Source: a virus
Reading direction: 5' to 3' (one strand)
Virus record (IMG/VR): IMGVR_UViG_3300033134_000011
Coordinates: 1 to 27,171 of that record
Length of the DNA stretch: 27,171 nt
Within the stretch, counting starts at the first letter, position 1; the number at the start of each line of letters is the position of its first letter. Shown here in pieces: positions 6,271 through 14,485 of this stretch. Position numbers and translations under genes: made by a program. The notes under the pieces were generated by a model. The model had not been told where the DNA came from. It was given only the letters and a program-made list of their open reading frames with translations, and searched no databases.

Positions 6271-7026
6271 TCAGTACGTGTAGACCGTCGATCCGGCCTG
6301 GGTCGCGAAGGTGCCCGCGCCGTCGCCGGTGAACGTCCGGCCTGGCGGGAAGTCGAACATCGCCCGCGCGGCGCCGCCGGACGTCCCGACGGCGACGGCG
6401 ATCCCCTCCTTCGCGGCGTGCCCGGCGCCCCAGCTCGTGAGCACGGCGCGCAGCGTGTTGAGCTCGTCGCTCCAGCCGGAGCCCGGAGAGGGGGGCGAGC
6501 CGCTCCAGCTCGCCGGCGCCGGCGAGAAGAGCAGGAGACTCCGGTTCCACATGCGCGCGATGTGGTCATTGAGGCCGTCGGCCTGGCCGTCCTCGCTCGA
6601 CATGGCCCAGACCGGACCCTTCAGGAGCGCCGGCGGGTTCGTGACGGTGACGCCGGAGCTCGGGCCGTACTGGCGGCCGTTCGGGTACACGACGTAGGCG
6701 CTCGCGTAGCCCATCGCGGCGAGCTGCAGGAGGATGCCCCAGGCGCTGCCGGCGGTCGCCCAGGCCTGCCAGGCCTGCCGCAGGCGCGTCGCGTACGAGC
6801 TCGAGCTCTCGGTCGGCCCCTGGGCGATGCCGCGCTCGAGCCCGATGGCGGCGAGCGCATCGAGCGGCCCGAGGCCCGGGAGCCGCGCCTTGATGGCCTG
6901 CTTCGCGCGGTCGACGAGGAAGTCCTTCTGCTGCCCGTGGGCGGCGAGCCAGGCCGCTCCGTAGGCCCCCGAGAGGAAGCGCGGGGCGATCGCCGGTTGG
7001 TGGACCTGGTAGAGCGGCCCGGCCAT
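6271..7026 (-). CDS. Baseplate/tail protein, Mu gp48-like (P2 gpI position)
   Basis: A 251-aa protein following baseplate J, where Mu gp48 and P2 gpI lie; these finish the baseplate and link to the fibres. The N-terminal 110 residues are helical, with the pattern common in this group ('GLGPLDALAAIGLERGIAQG', 'YATRLRQAWQAWATAG'). The C-terminal half has a Trp/Gly-rich beta-like part with 'WAMSSEDGQADGLNDHIARM'. ATG 7026 overlaps the J stop (TGATG). The call rests mainly on position and the N-terminal pattern. Confidence 0.7.
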   Translation of the reverse strand: MAGPLYQVHQPAIAPRFLSGAYGAAWLAAHGQQKDFLVDRAKQAIKARLPGLGPLDALAAIGLERGIAQGPTESSSSYATRLRQAWQAWATAGSAWGILLQLAAMGYASAYVVYPNGRQYGPSSGVTVTNPPALLKGPVWAMSSEDGQADGLNDHIARMWNRSLLLFSPAPASWSGSPPSPGSGWSDELNTLRAVLTSWGAGHAAKEGIAVAVGTSGGAARAMFDFPPGRTFTGDGAGTFATQAGSTVYTY

Positions 7027-8786
7027 CAGACGCTCACGTAGGCGCCGGAGCCCGGCGGGGTGAAGTCCGCCACCTGGGCGCCGACGAGGACGATGTCCGC
7101 CGTCCCGCCGTTGATGGTGAGCCCCTCGACGTTGCGCACGCCGGCGACGGCCTGGATCGTCTCGAGGACGACCGAGTAGTAGACCGTGCCGCCGATGCCG
7201 ATGGAGATCTCCAGGGCCGCGAGGGCGCTGGCGATCGCGGCCTGCGCGGCCGCGAGCTGCGCGGCGTGCACATAGATGCCGCCGCCGGCGCCGACGCCCA
7301 CCGCGATCGCGAGGCTCGAGACGTTCTGCACCGAGACGCTCACGCCCTCGGGGGCGCGCGCGTCGATGTAGCTCTGCACCGCGGCGAGGGCCGAGGCGCT
7401 CACGGGCTGGTCGTCCGCCTTCGCGACCAGGATGTTCACGAGGCCAGGGGTGTACTGGTCGACCTCGATCTGGGCGGTGGCCACCTCGTTGCTAGCGGAC
7501 TTCGCCCAGTTCACGTAGATCCCGATGGGCGGCGCCGGCGCGAGCGTGCCCCACTGGTTCACGCAGCGGGTGGCAAGGGAGACGTTGCTCTCGCTATCGG
7601 TCCCGTTCTGCTGCAGCCACGCGCTCGAGAAGGTGTAGAGGTCATCGATCTCGAAGGTCCCCGTGAAGGTCGCCGAGAGGCCGGTCCCGGGGATCGCATA
7701 GGCTCCGCTGGGGATGGTGACCGGAGCGGAGTAGGAGGCACCGTTGACCGAGTACTCGAAGGTCCCGACGCCGGCGCCGCCGGTGGCGGTGATGGAGATC
7801 GAGACCAGCTTCTCGGCGCTCGGGCTCCCCGAGACCGCGATCGTCCCGCTCCCGCTGCCGGAGTGGGACACGGGCGGGTTGGAGAGCAGCGGGTTCGAGA
7901 CCGAGACGCCGGCGAGCGGCGTGAGCATCGTGACGATGTTGTCGAGGCCCGGGGTCCCCGTGTACGAGGTGACCGCGTTGTACTTCGAGCCCGGTTGCTG
8001 CGCCTGGACGAGCAGCTGCAGCGTGCCGCCGGCGAGCAGCGTCCCGCCCTGCAGGTTGTACCAGACGCTCCCGTCGACGGCCTGGAACGAGAGCTGCCCA
8101 GCCTGGATGGTGTACGGGCCGGCGCCGGAGACCGCAGTCAGGGTCACATAGCCCTGGGCACTCTGCGCCACGTTCCGGCTGAGGTTGTAGACGGCCTGCG
8201 CGACCAGGTCGAGCCAGGCGCTCGGCGGCGGCGTGGGCACGCCGTTCACGAGCGGGGGCGTGAGCCAGGAGGTCACGAGGCCGCCGGCGGCGATCTGGGC
8301 GATGGTGCCGGAGAGGTCCGAGAGCTCCTGGGCCTCCATCTTCAGGAGCGTCATCGGGACGCTGCCCTCGCTCCAGTTCGTGATCGGGAACGTCGGCGTC
8401 GTCGAGGCGAAGGCGTAGGTCTCCCCCACCTGGAAGGACCCGCCCGAGGGGGCGTAGGAGCCGTTCGCGAAGGTGAGGGTGACGCCGATGGTCGAGAGCG
8501 CGTAGGACCCCGAGCTCGGGATCGTCTGCGTCGACGACCAGGTATTCCCGCCGTCGAGGGAGTACTGGAACGTCCCGACGCCCACCTGGCCCGAGGCGAT
8601 GATCTGCAGCACAACCTGGGCGGCCGCCGTCGCGGGCCCCTGCGCGCTCACCTGGCCGGTGCCCACGATTGCTGCGCCCGGAGCTCCGGACTGGATGACG
8701 GGCGAGACGCCCTGCAGCGAGGCGAGGAGCTGCTCCTCCATCTCGTCGGCGGTCAGGCCCGTGATGAGCTCGGCGAGGGTTACCAT
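7026..8786 (-). CDS. Baseplate protein J (Mu gp47-like) with two inserted beta domains
   Basis: A 586-aa baseplate wedge protein. The N-terminus ('LAELITGLTADEMEEQLLAS') and the C-terminal third ('YTPGLVNILVAKADDQPVSA', 'YIDARAPEGVSVSVQNVSSL', 'AGVRNVEGLTING') match the Baseplate_J type that builds the wedges with the gp46-like protein. It is longer than the usual 350-400 aa because of two related beta domains, about residues 47-131 ('GVGTFQYSLDGGNTWSS') and 307-390 ('GVGTFEYSVNG'). Related copies occur in the sheath. A further region (about 215-275) is also beta-like. The gene starts one base after the wedge-gene stop. Confidence 0.9.
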   Translation of the reverse strand: MVTLAELITGLTADEMEEQLLASLQGVSPVIQSGAPGAAIVGTGQVSAQGPATAAAQVVLQIIASGQVGVGTFQYSLDGGNTWSSTQTIPSSGSYALSTIGVTLTFANGSYAPSGGSFQVGETYAFASTTPTFPITNWSEGSVPMTLLKMEAQELSDLSGTIAQIAAGGLVTSWLTPPLVNGVPTPPPSAWLDLVAQAVYNLSRNVAQSAQGYVTLTAVSGAGPYTIQAGQLSFQAVDGSVWYNLQGGTLLAGGTLQLLVQAQQPGSKYNAVTSYTGTPGLDNIVTMLTPLAGVSVSNPLLSNPPVSHSGSGSGTIAVSGSPSAEKLVSISITATGGAGVGTFEYSVNGASYSAPVTIPSGAYAIPGTGLSATFTGTFEIDDLYTFSSAWLQQNGTDSESNVSLATRCVNQWGTLAPAPPIGIYVNWAKSASNEVATAQIEVDQYTPGLVNILVAKADDQPVSASALAAVQSYIDARAPEGVSVSVQNVSSLAIAVGVGAGGGIYVHAAQLAAAQAAIASALAALEISIGIGGTVYYSVVLETIQAVAGVRNVEGLTINGGTADIVLVGAQVADFTPPGSGAYVSV

Positions 8787-8787
8787 G

Positions 8788-9588
8788 TCAGGTCACCTGC
8801 AGGATGGTGGTGGAGAGGTCGGTGACGGCGACCACCATGCGGAATGGGCCGGACCCGACGGGGGTGATCTGGCCCACGAGCGTGAGGGTCTCCGTCTCCT
8901 CGTCGAACGAGAGGGCGACGTCGGCTTGCTGCACGCGGTCGTCGCGCTCGGCCTGGGCGGCGAGCTGGCCCTGCCAGGCCGCCAGCAGGTCGTCGGTGAT
9001 GCCCTCGTTGAGGAGCAGCTGGATGTCCTCGCCCCAGCTCGCGTCGTAGAAGAGCGTCCCCTTCTGGGTCGTCCAGCCGTGGTAGAGGTCCTGCGCGAGG
9101 ACCTGGCGGCCGGTGATGAGCGAGAAGCTCGGGTCGAGGTCGTCGACGCACAGGACGTCCGTGCCGTAGTCCGTCGAGCCGGCCGGCCCGAGCACCTGCG
9201 CGTTCGGAGGCGTCGCCGGCGCCGGCGCGGGGGCGGGCAGCGGGGACAGGTTCCAATAGCCGTCCCCGAGCTCGCCGGAGTCGGGCATTCCGGCCTGCGT
9301 CCAGCGCAGGATGGTCGAGGCGTAGAACGTCTCCGAGGACCAGGCGAAAACCTCGCTCTGGCCGGCGCCCAGGCGCACGGCGTAGAGCGCGCTGCCCGGG
9401 AGCTGGACGTACGGGCCGCCGTTCGAGACGAAGAGCCCAAGGTTCCCGCTGATGCCGTACGAGCCGCTCCCGGTCACCTCGACGATGACCGAGAAGCCGC
9501 CGCTCCCGGTCAACGAGATCGGGTCGGAATCGACGGCGGCCGCGGCGCTCACGGAGGAGGCGCCGCTCCATGTGACCTTCGTGCTCAC
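8788..9588 (-). CDS. Baseplate wedge protein, Mu gp46 / T4 gp25-like, with N-terminal extension
   Basis: A 266-aa protein. The C-terminal about 125 residues carry the GPW/gp25-type pattern: 'VDDLDPSFSLITGRQVLAQD', 'LLLNEGITDDLLAAWQGQLA', then a short beta end 'SGPFRMVVAVTDLSTTILQV'. This family seeds sheath assembly at the baseplate. The first about 115 residues are an added beta-like domain ('SGSYGISGNLGLFVSNGG') with a Pro/Ala linker (about 120-132), not found in the roughly 130-aa classic proteins. GTG 9588 is chosen because GTGA overlaps the preceding stop. It sits directly before baseplate J, as in Mu. Confidence 0.82.
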   Translation of the reverse strand: MSTKVTWSGASSVSAAAAVDSDPISLTGSGGFSVIVEVTGSGSYGISGNLGLFVSNGGPYVQLPGSALYAVRLGAGQSEVFAWSSETFYASTILRWTQAGMPDSGELGDGYWNLSPLPAPAPAPATPPNAQVLGPAGSTDYGTDVLCVDDLDPSFSLITGRQVLAQDLYHGWTTQKGTLFYDASWGEDIQLLLNEGITDDLLAAWQGQLAAQAERDDRVQQADVALSFDEETETLTLVGQITPVGSGPFRMVVAVTDLSTTILQVT

Positions 9589-9839
9589 TTCTTCGCAGGG
9601 CCTTTCGCGGGGGTCTTCGGCGCCAGCGGCGCTGCCTTGGGGGCCGGCGCGGGCGGCGGCTTCGAGGCCTGGACCATCGCGTCGACCAGCTTGGCCGGCA
9701 TGCAGAGCGCCAGCTCGCCGTCGGAGGTGAGCAGGAACTTCCCGCCGGGGCAGATCGCCCCCTGGTCGCCGGACAGCACGGCGGTGGCGGGAGGGGTCGG
9801 CGAGGCGGCGAGAAACAGCGAGAGAAGCGCGGCGTGCAT
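9585..9839 (-). CDS. Small exported Lys/Pro/Ala-tailed protein
   Basis: An 84-aa protein with a probable signal peptide (MHAALLSLFLAASPTPPATA), a short middle part with two Cys ('GAICPGGKFLLTSDGELALC'), and a strongly basic Lys/Pro/Ala tail of about 27 residues reminiscent of histone-H1-like tails. It has a strong site (AGGAGG) before ATG 9839. It lies between the large exported fibre and the wedge gene and overlaps the latter by 4 bases. Function unknown. A partner or chaperone for the fibre is a guess from adjacency and shared export. Confidence 0.68.
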   Translation of the reverse strand: MHAALLSLFLAASPTPPATAVLSGDQGAICPGGKFLLTSDGELALCMPAKLVDAMVQASKPPPAPAPKAAPLAPKTPAKGPAKK

Positions 9840-9847
9840 GAGGCCTC

Positions 9848-12646
9848 CTAGGAGCCGCTCGGACCGATGCCGAGGGCAACGTAATCGATCGTGTACTGAG
9901 ACTTCGTGTTCGGCGTGAAAGCCGCGGCGGCGTTGATGTTGATGGAGCTGGACAGCGGGGTCGGCAAGAGCACCGGGAAGACGGGTACGCTTCCGGCGTC
10001 GGTGTTGCCGGCGACGTTCACGAACGCGGACGGCGGCGCGCCGTAGTTTGTGTTGAAGGCGATCGAGAGCAGCCGACTGTTTACCGCGCAGGAGGAGGTC
10101 GAGGTCGCGGTGGTGACGACGATCGATCCGGCAGCGTCGGTGGACCCGCTCGTCACCGAGCACGTCGCACCGGAGCCCCAGCAGGCCGCGATGTCGCCGC
10201 TCGGGCAGGTCGGCGCGCTGCTCTGGATCGCCACCCCAAGGTGGTCGGTGTGCGATCCGAGCAGAAGAGCGCCGGAGGTCGTATAGACCTCGGGGCCGTA
10301 GCTCGATTCCCCCGCGATCGCGAGGGCGTAGGTGCTGCCCGCGCCGATCTCCGTGAGGCCCGACCCGGGCTCCAAGAGTATCGGACTCGAGGCCGTGCTC
10401 AGGACCGTGTTGCTGACGCCGGCCTGGACCTCCAGGCGCGTCGAGGCGTCGGAGCCCAGGTAGACCTCGCCGCTCGCGTTCGCGTTGAGCTGGATGGCCT
10501 GCCCGCTCGCGGCAGCGATCGTCACGGTCCCCGAGCCGTTGTCGGCGATGGAGCTGGTGCAGGTCGGCGAGCTGCTCTCGGTGCAGTTGAGGTTGAGGGC
10601 GTTCGTGCCGTAGATGTCCAAGGCCCCGACGTTCTCCGTGAAGGCGAGCGGCGAGAGGAAGAGGTTGGTCCCGTACCCGGCTGGGCTGATGAAGGATCCA
10701 CCGTAAGCCGACACGTAGCTCCAGGCGGCGGCGGCGACTTTGATGGTCCCGGTCGCGCCACCGATGGTCACGGCGCCGCTATTGGGGTTGAGAAGGAGAT
10801 CTCCGCTGTTCGTGACGATCTCGCCCCCGTTGTTCATCGCGAGGTTCCCACCGTCGACCGTCAGGCCGCCGTCCGCGAAGAGGTTGCCCCACACGTTGAC
10901 AGCGCCGATGAAGTTCGAGGCGCCGCCGCTGACGAGCAGGCCGCCCGCGCCCTGGAGGAGCCCGGCCGCGTAGAGGTTCCCGTAGAAGTCGCCGCCGGCC
11001 GCCACGTCCAGGCCGCCGTCGACCGTGAGCGTCCCGGGGCTCGTGCCGGTGTTGGCCGTCACCCAGTATGGAAGCCCACTGCCGCCGCCTGTGCTCCCGA
11101 GCGCGATCGGCGCCCACTGGCCGCCATCGCAGTAATACGGGATGCCGCCGTCGGAGATCACCTGGCCCGCGTTCGCCCCGGTGCAGGCCCACGCGGTCGC
11201 GTTGTTCACCAACTGGATCGGCACCCCGGCCTGGCAGTCCTCTCCGCTCGTGCAGAGGAGCATCGCGACGCCGTCGGTCGTGAAGCCCGCTGCGTACGAT
11301 CCGCCGGACGGCACGTTGACGAGCATGTTGGCGCCGCCGGAAGTGCAGATGCCGAACTGGTTTCCGCAGGCATTGGCGAAGTTGCCAATCGTGAGGAACC
11401 CGTTGGCGCTGTCCGAGGCGACGTAGTTCAAAGCCTGAAGCGTGCCCCGCGTCCCGGCGCCGTTGACCAGCGTCAGGGTGTTCCCGGCATCCGGGTAGAG
11501 GCCAGGCTCTCCTCCGTCGGCGATGCCGAAGATCAGGTCTCCGAAGGCATCGAGGGTGAGGACCCGGTCGAGCCACGGGTTCTGCTCGCCGCCGTCGGGG
11601 TCGTACTTGTTCGCGTGGATGAGGTCGTGGCCCGGCGAGCCTGGGCTGTTGGTGATGAACAGAGAGGAGGAGTACGTCGACGGCGTGGGAGAGAGATCGC
11701 TGGAGATGGCCACCACCGAATTGAGAGGGCCTGGAATGAACTCGGACAGGCCAGAGTAGCCGGCGGTGAAGTCGAGAGAGTTGCTGATCGAGGCGTTCCC
11801 GTTGCGGTCCATCAGCATCAGGAACTCCGACGACCCGCCGGCGTCCATGTAGATGGAAAGGGCGTAGCCAAAGCGGTAGCCCTTCCCCGCGGTGTCGTTG
11901 TCGACGATCGAGATCGCTGGGTAGTAGGGGCTGACGTTCGTCTGGCCGATCGGGTTGGTGACGAGCAGGCCCGGCTGCTGGCCGGTCCAATCGCTCGTGA
12001 CGCCGTTCGTGCTCGTGACAGTGCCTCCGTCGGTGGGACCGAGCGTGAGGCCGCCACCGGGGCCTTGGACGAGCTCGGCGCCGTTGCAGAACATGACGCC
12101 GAGGCCGTTGATCTCCGTGCAGTCCGCGATTGTCTCCGAGCCCGCGTCGAGGTCCGGCGTCGTGACCGATGCGGCGGTCAGGCCGGAATCTGGGAGCGCG
12201 AAGGGGCCCTGTGGACCCGTGGGGCCAGTGGGGCCGGGGATCGCGACCTGGCTGTTCACCACCGAGAGCGTGACCCCCGTCCAGGTGCTCCCGCCGGCGG
12301 TGTAGCTCACCCAGGCCGCGCCTGTTCCCCCGTCCGTGTTCAGGTAGCAGACCTGGATCCCCCCGTCCGTCGGCGAGGTGAACGGCCCGGCGTCGACCTG
12401 GGGCCCGATGGGGGAGCTCGGGTTCAACGGATCCACGGGCTGCAACGTGACGAAGAAGCCGCCGTCGGAGGCGACCGCGAGCCCACCGAGCGTGAGCTCG
12501 ACGCAGGTCTGGTTGTAGTAGAGCGGTGAGGCCGGGAACGTGCCCCCGCCGTCGACGGGTACGTAGTTCAGGATCTGGAAGGTCGCCTGCGCGGCCGCCG
12601 TGGAGGAGGCGAGGAGCGCCAGGAGCGCGATGAGCGTGGTCTTCAT
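9848..12646 (-). CDS. Large beta-rich fibre-like protein with Sec signal peptide
   Basis: 932 aa. Residues 1-19 are a clear signal peptide (MKTTLIALLALLASSTAAA, then QATF). A collagen-like triplet run (PGPTGPTGPQGP) lies at about 137-148. The long middle part is built of Gly/Asn/Asp-rich short strands with many DGG words, like beta-solenoid tail fibres ('YGNLYAAGLLQGAGGLLVSG', 'GNLFADGGLTVDGGNL'). The last about 125 residues have the pattern of phage-fibre C-terminal receptor domains ('STDAAGSIVVTTAT', then 'LLSIAFNTNYGAPPSAFVNV', ending 'YTIDYVALGIG'). The start is secure because ATGA overlaps the gp45-like stop. Tail fibres are normally cytoplasmic, so the signal peptide is odd. In Mu, gp45 and gp46 are adjacent; here this gene and the next separate them. 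Confidence 0.82.
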   Translation of the reverse strand: MKTTLIALLALLASSTAAAQATFQILNYVPVDGGGTFPASPLYYNQTCVELTLGGLAVASDGGFFVTLQPVDPLNPSSPIGPQVDAGPFTSPTDGGIQVCYLNTDGGTGAAWVSYTAGGSTWTGVTLSVVNSQVAIPGPTGPTGPQGPFALPDSGLTAASVTTPDLDAGSETIADCTEINGLGVMFCNGAELVQGPGGGLTLGPTDGGTVTSTNGVTSDWTGQQPGLLVTNPIGQTNVSPYYPAISIVDNDTAGKGYRFGYALSIYMDAGGSSEFLMLMDRNGNASISNSLDFTAGYSGLSEFIPGPLNSVVAISSDLSPTPSTYSSSLFITNSPGSPGHDLIHANKYDPDGGEQNPWLDRVLTLDAFGDLIFGIADGGEPGLYPDAGNTLTLVNGAGTRGTLQALNYVASDSANGFLTIGNFANACGNQFGICTSGGANMLVNVPSGGSYAAGFTTDGVAMLLCTSGEDCQAGVPIQLVNNATAWACTGANAGQVISDGGIPYYCDGGQWAPIALGSTGGGSGLPYWVTANTGTSPGTLTVDGGLDVAAGGDFYGNLYAAGLLQGAGGLLVSGGASNFIGAVNVWGNLFADGGLTVDGGNLAMNNGGEIVTNSGDLLLNPNSGAVTIGGATGTIKVAAAAWSYVSAYGGSFISPAGYGTNLFLSPLAFTENVGALDIYGTNALNLNCTESSSPTCTSSIADNGSGTVTIAAASGQAIQLNANASGEVYLGSDASTRLEVQAGVSNTVLSTASSPILLEPGSGLTEIGAGSTYALAIAGESSYGPEVYTTSGALLLGSHTDHLGVAIQSSAPTCPSGDIAACWGSGATCSVTSGSTDAAGSIVVTTATSTSSCAVNSRLLSIAFNTNYGAPPSAFVNVAGNTDAGSVPVFPVLLPTPLSSSININAAAAFTPNTKSQYTIDYVALGIGPSGS

Positions 12647-13146
12647 CCGATTTGCACCTTCGAGCTGCCGCTCGTGATCTGCCCGTCGAGGGTCTGCGTG
12701 GCGCCGGCGACGACGCACGCACCGCCCCCCGACGGCGCCGTGAAGCTGAAGGCCGAGAGCTTGGCGAGCGTCAGGTCGACCTGCACGCTGTCGCCGTTGC
12801 GCGCCGCGCCCTGCCCTCCGCCGGCGAGCAACATCGTGAGTAGCCCGCTCGAGCTCTGGTCGAAGAGGGCCGCGCGGGGCGAGCCTGGGTCACCCCCGTC
12901 GAAGCCGAAGCGTACGCGCGTGCCCTGGGCGACGGTGATCGTCACGCCCGGAGCGGTGTGCTTCAGCGGCACCTTCGAGAGCGATGGCCACCGCACGCGG
13001 TCATCGGGCTGCAGCTCGAGCGAGCCGTCCGCGTTCTGCGAGACGACGGTCGCCGGGAACTCGCCCCAGTAGTCGATGGCCGGGAAGACGGCCCGGATGA
13101 TGGCCGCGAAGGAGCGCTTCAGCCTGTCGAAGGTCGGGTCGTTCAT
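12643..13146 (-). CDS. Baseplate spike protein V, Mu gp45-like
   Basis: A 167-aa baseplate spike. Residues about 22-95 form an OB-fold-like core ('AIDYWGEFPATVVSQNADGS', 'TVAQGTRVRFGFDGGDPGSP') typical of gpV/gp45 proteins. The C-terminal part (about 115-167) is a short strand-rich end ('GDSVQVDLTLAKLSAFSFTA', 'GATQTLDGQITSGSSKV') that would trimerise into a spike tip for piercing the outer membrane. ATG 13146 overlaps the upstream stop by 4 bases (ATGA). No metal-binding HxH tip motif is visible. Confidence 0.85.
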   Translation of the reverse strand: MNDPTFDRLKRSFAAIIRAVFPAIDYWGEFPATVVSQNADGSLELQPDDRVRWPSLSKVPLKHTAPGVTITVAQGTRVRFGFDGGDPGSPRAALFDQSSSGLLTMLLAGGGQGAARNGDSVQVDLTLAKLSAFSFTAPSGGGACVVAGATQTLDGQITSGSSKVQIG

Positions 13147-13829
13147 GCGGGTGGCAGGCTCAGGTCCTCGAACCAGACCTTCGTGCGGAGCTTGTCGGGG
13201 TCGATGCGGTGCTCGACGTAGGAGACCTGCCCGCCCTCCCAGGTCGTCCCCGGCCACAAGCCCGGGTCATCCGAGGACATCTCGGCCCTCGAGTCCGCCG
13301 GGTCCCAGCTCAGGACCTCGTAGTGCTTCACCGAGCTGCTCGGCCAGGTCTCCGGGCCCAGCCACAGGGAACCGTCCTGCAGCAAGCGCCAGGGCACCCC
13401 TGCCTCGGCCGCGAGCGCGGCGACCGCGCGGTAGGCCGCCGTGCCCTCGCGCGTCCAAGAGCTCAGGAAGAGCGCCAGGGTGTTCGGGTCGGCCGAGCCC
13501 GAGAGCTGCTCGCCGATGGCCTGCAGCGTGTCCTGCAGCACCGCCTGCAGCGAGACCTGAGCGAAGGCCTTCGCCGGCACCGGCTGCGGCAGGCCGCCCG
13601 CGCCACCCACGAGCCGCGCGAGCGTCGTCCCGTAGGCCACCGAGGCCCGCCGCACCGCCCCCTGCAGCGTGAGCCGGCCGTTGTCGAGGATGAGCTCCAC
13701 CGCCTGGTCGTCCTGGATGGCGGACGGGTCATCGGTGTCGAGGGCGACGTCGGCGTGCCAGACGCCCACGCGCGGGATGCCGATGCGGGCGCGGAGCCCG
13801 TCGACGCCGGCGACGGTCAGGTAGCTCAC
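13143..13829 (-). CDS. Baseplate hub protein, Mu gp44 (P) position
   Basis: A 228-aa protein directly before the spike gene, where Mu gpP and the gpD/gp27-type hub proteins are encoded. It begins with a beta barrel-like domain ('GLRARIGIPRVGVWHADVAL', 'VELILDNGRLTLQGAVRR'), has a helical middle ('VSLQAVLQDTLQAIGEQLSG', 'AVAALAAEAGVPWRLLQDGS'), and ends with a strand-rich domain ('YVEHRIDPDKLRTKVWFED'). These features fit a hub that joins tube and spike. GTG 13829 is chosen for the GTGA overlap with the preceding gene. It is shorter than Mu P (about 380 aa). Confidence 0.65.
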   Translation of the reverse strand: MSYLTVAGVDGLRARIGIPRVGVWHADVALDTDDPSAIQDDQAVELILDNGRLTLQGAVRRASVAYGTTLARLVGGAGGLPQPVPAKAFAQVSLQAVLQDTLQAIGEQLSGSADPNTLALFLSSWTREGTAAYRAVAALAAEAGVPWRLLQDGSLWLGPETWPSSSVKHYEVLSWDPADSRAEMSSDDPGLWPGTTWEGGQVSYVEHRIDPDKLRTKVWFEDLSLPPA

Positions 13830-14485
13830 GGCGCGGCCGCCCCGGCCTGGCTCGGCGGCGTCTGGATGGTCGTCGCCGGCTGCAGCTGCGGGGCGAGCCG
13901 GATGCCGGCCACCGCGCTGACGCCCCGCGCCGTCTTCACCTTGCCGCTCTTGGGCTTGCGCCACTCGCGCGCCATGAGCGTCAGGTACTGGATGTCGTTG
14001 CGCCCCTTCCAGGTCCTGGGCGGGATGATGGTGGGGACGACGATCGCGTAGACCTTCAGCGAGGCCAGCGCGGGGTGCGAGACCTGGACGGGCAGCTCCT
14101 GCGTGGAGGACGAGCTCGTGATGATGGGCGCCGGCGCGTTCCCGACGAGCGGCACGGCCTCGACGTCGAGCGGCGGCAGCTTGCCCGGCTGGAAGAGCGG
14201 CAGCATCTGCTGCACCGCGGTCCACTGGTCCGCGCGCCACATGATGACGTCGATCTCGAAGGTCGCGCAGTCGTACCCGTGCTGCGTGTCGCTTGCGCCG
14301 TCGCGGCCCGGGGCCTTCTTGTGGTCGAGGCGCATCGGCCGCCCGCGCGAGCGCACGTCGACGAGCGCCGGCAGGAGGTCGAGGTTCGGGCCAACGTAGA
14401 GCAGGTCCCAGGCCGTCGGCGCGGTCTCACAGAAGTAGGGGATCTTCCCGACCGCGTCGCCCCAGAATGGAAGCCCGGAGCCCAT
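13826..14485 (-). CDS. Tail/baseplate adaptor protein in Mu gpN position
   Basis: A 219-aa protein between tape measure and hub, where Mu encodes gpN. Mu gpN is over twice as long, and I see no shared motif. The sequence has aromatic and charged beta-like stretches ('YDCATFEIDVIMWRADQWTA', 'VQQMLPLFQPGKLPPLDVEA', 'LASLKVYAIVVPTIIPP') resembling structural proteins that bind the tape measure to the hub. ATG 14485 overlaps the tape-measure stop (TGATG). Treat as a structural protein of unknown exact role. Confidence 0.6.
   Translation of the reverse strand: MGSGLPFWGDAVGKIPYFCETAPTAWDLLYVGPNLDLLPALVDVRSRGRPMRLDHKKAPGRDGASDTQHGYDCATFEIDVIMWRADQWTAVQQMLPLFQPGKLPPLDVEAVPLVGNAPAPIITSSSSTQELPVQVSHPALASLKVYAIVVPTIIPPRTWKGRNDIQYLTLMAREWRKPKSGKVKTARGVSAVAGIRLAPQLQPATTIQTPPSQAGAAAP

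Noticed and set aside
10241-12529. Open plus-strand frame of 762 codons opposite the exported fibre
   Set aside because: A shadow frame: the minus-strand reading has a signal peptide, collagen-like triplets and a fibre C-terminus, while this one has only biased Arg/Val/Ala composition.
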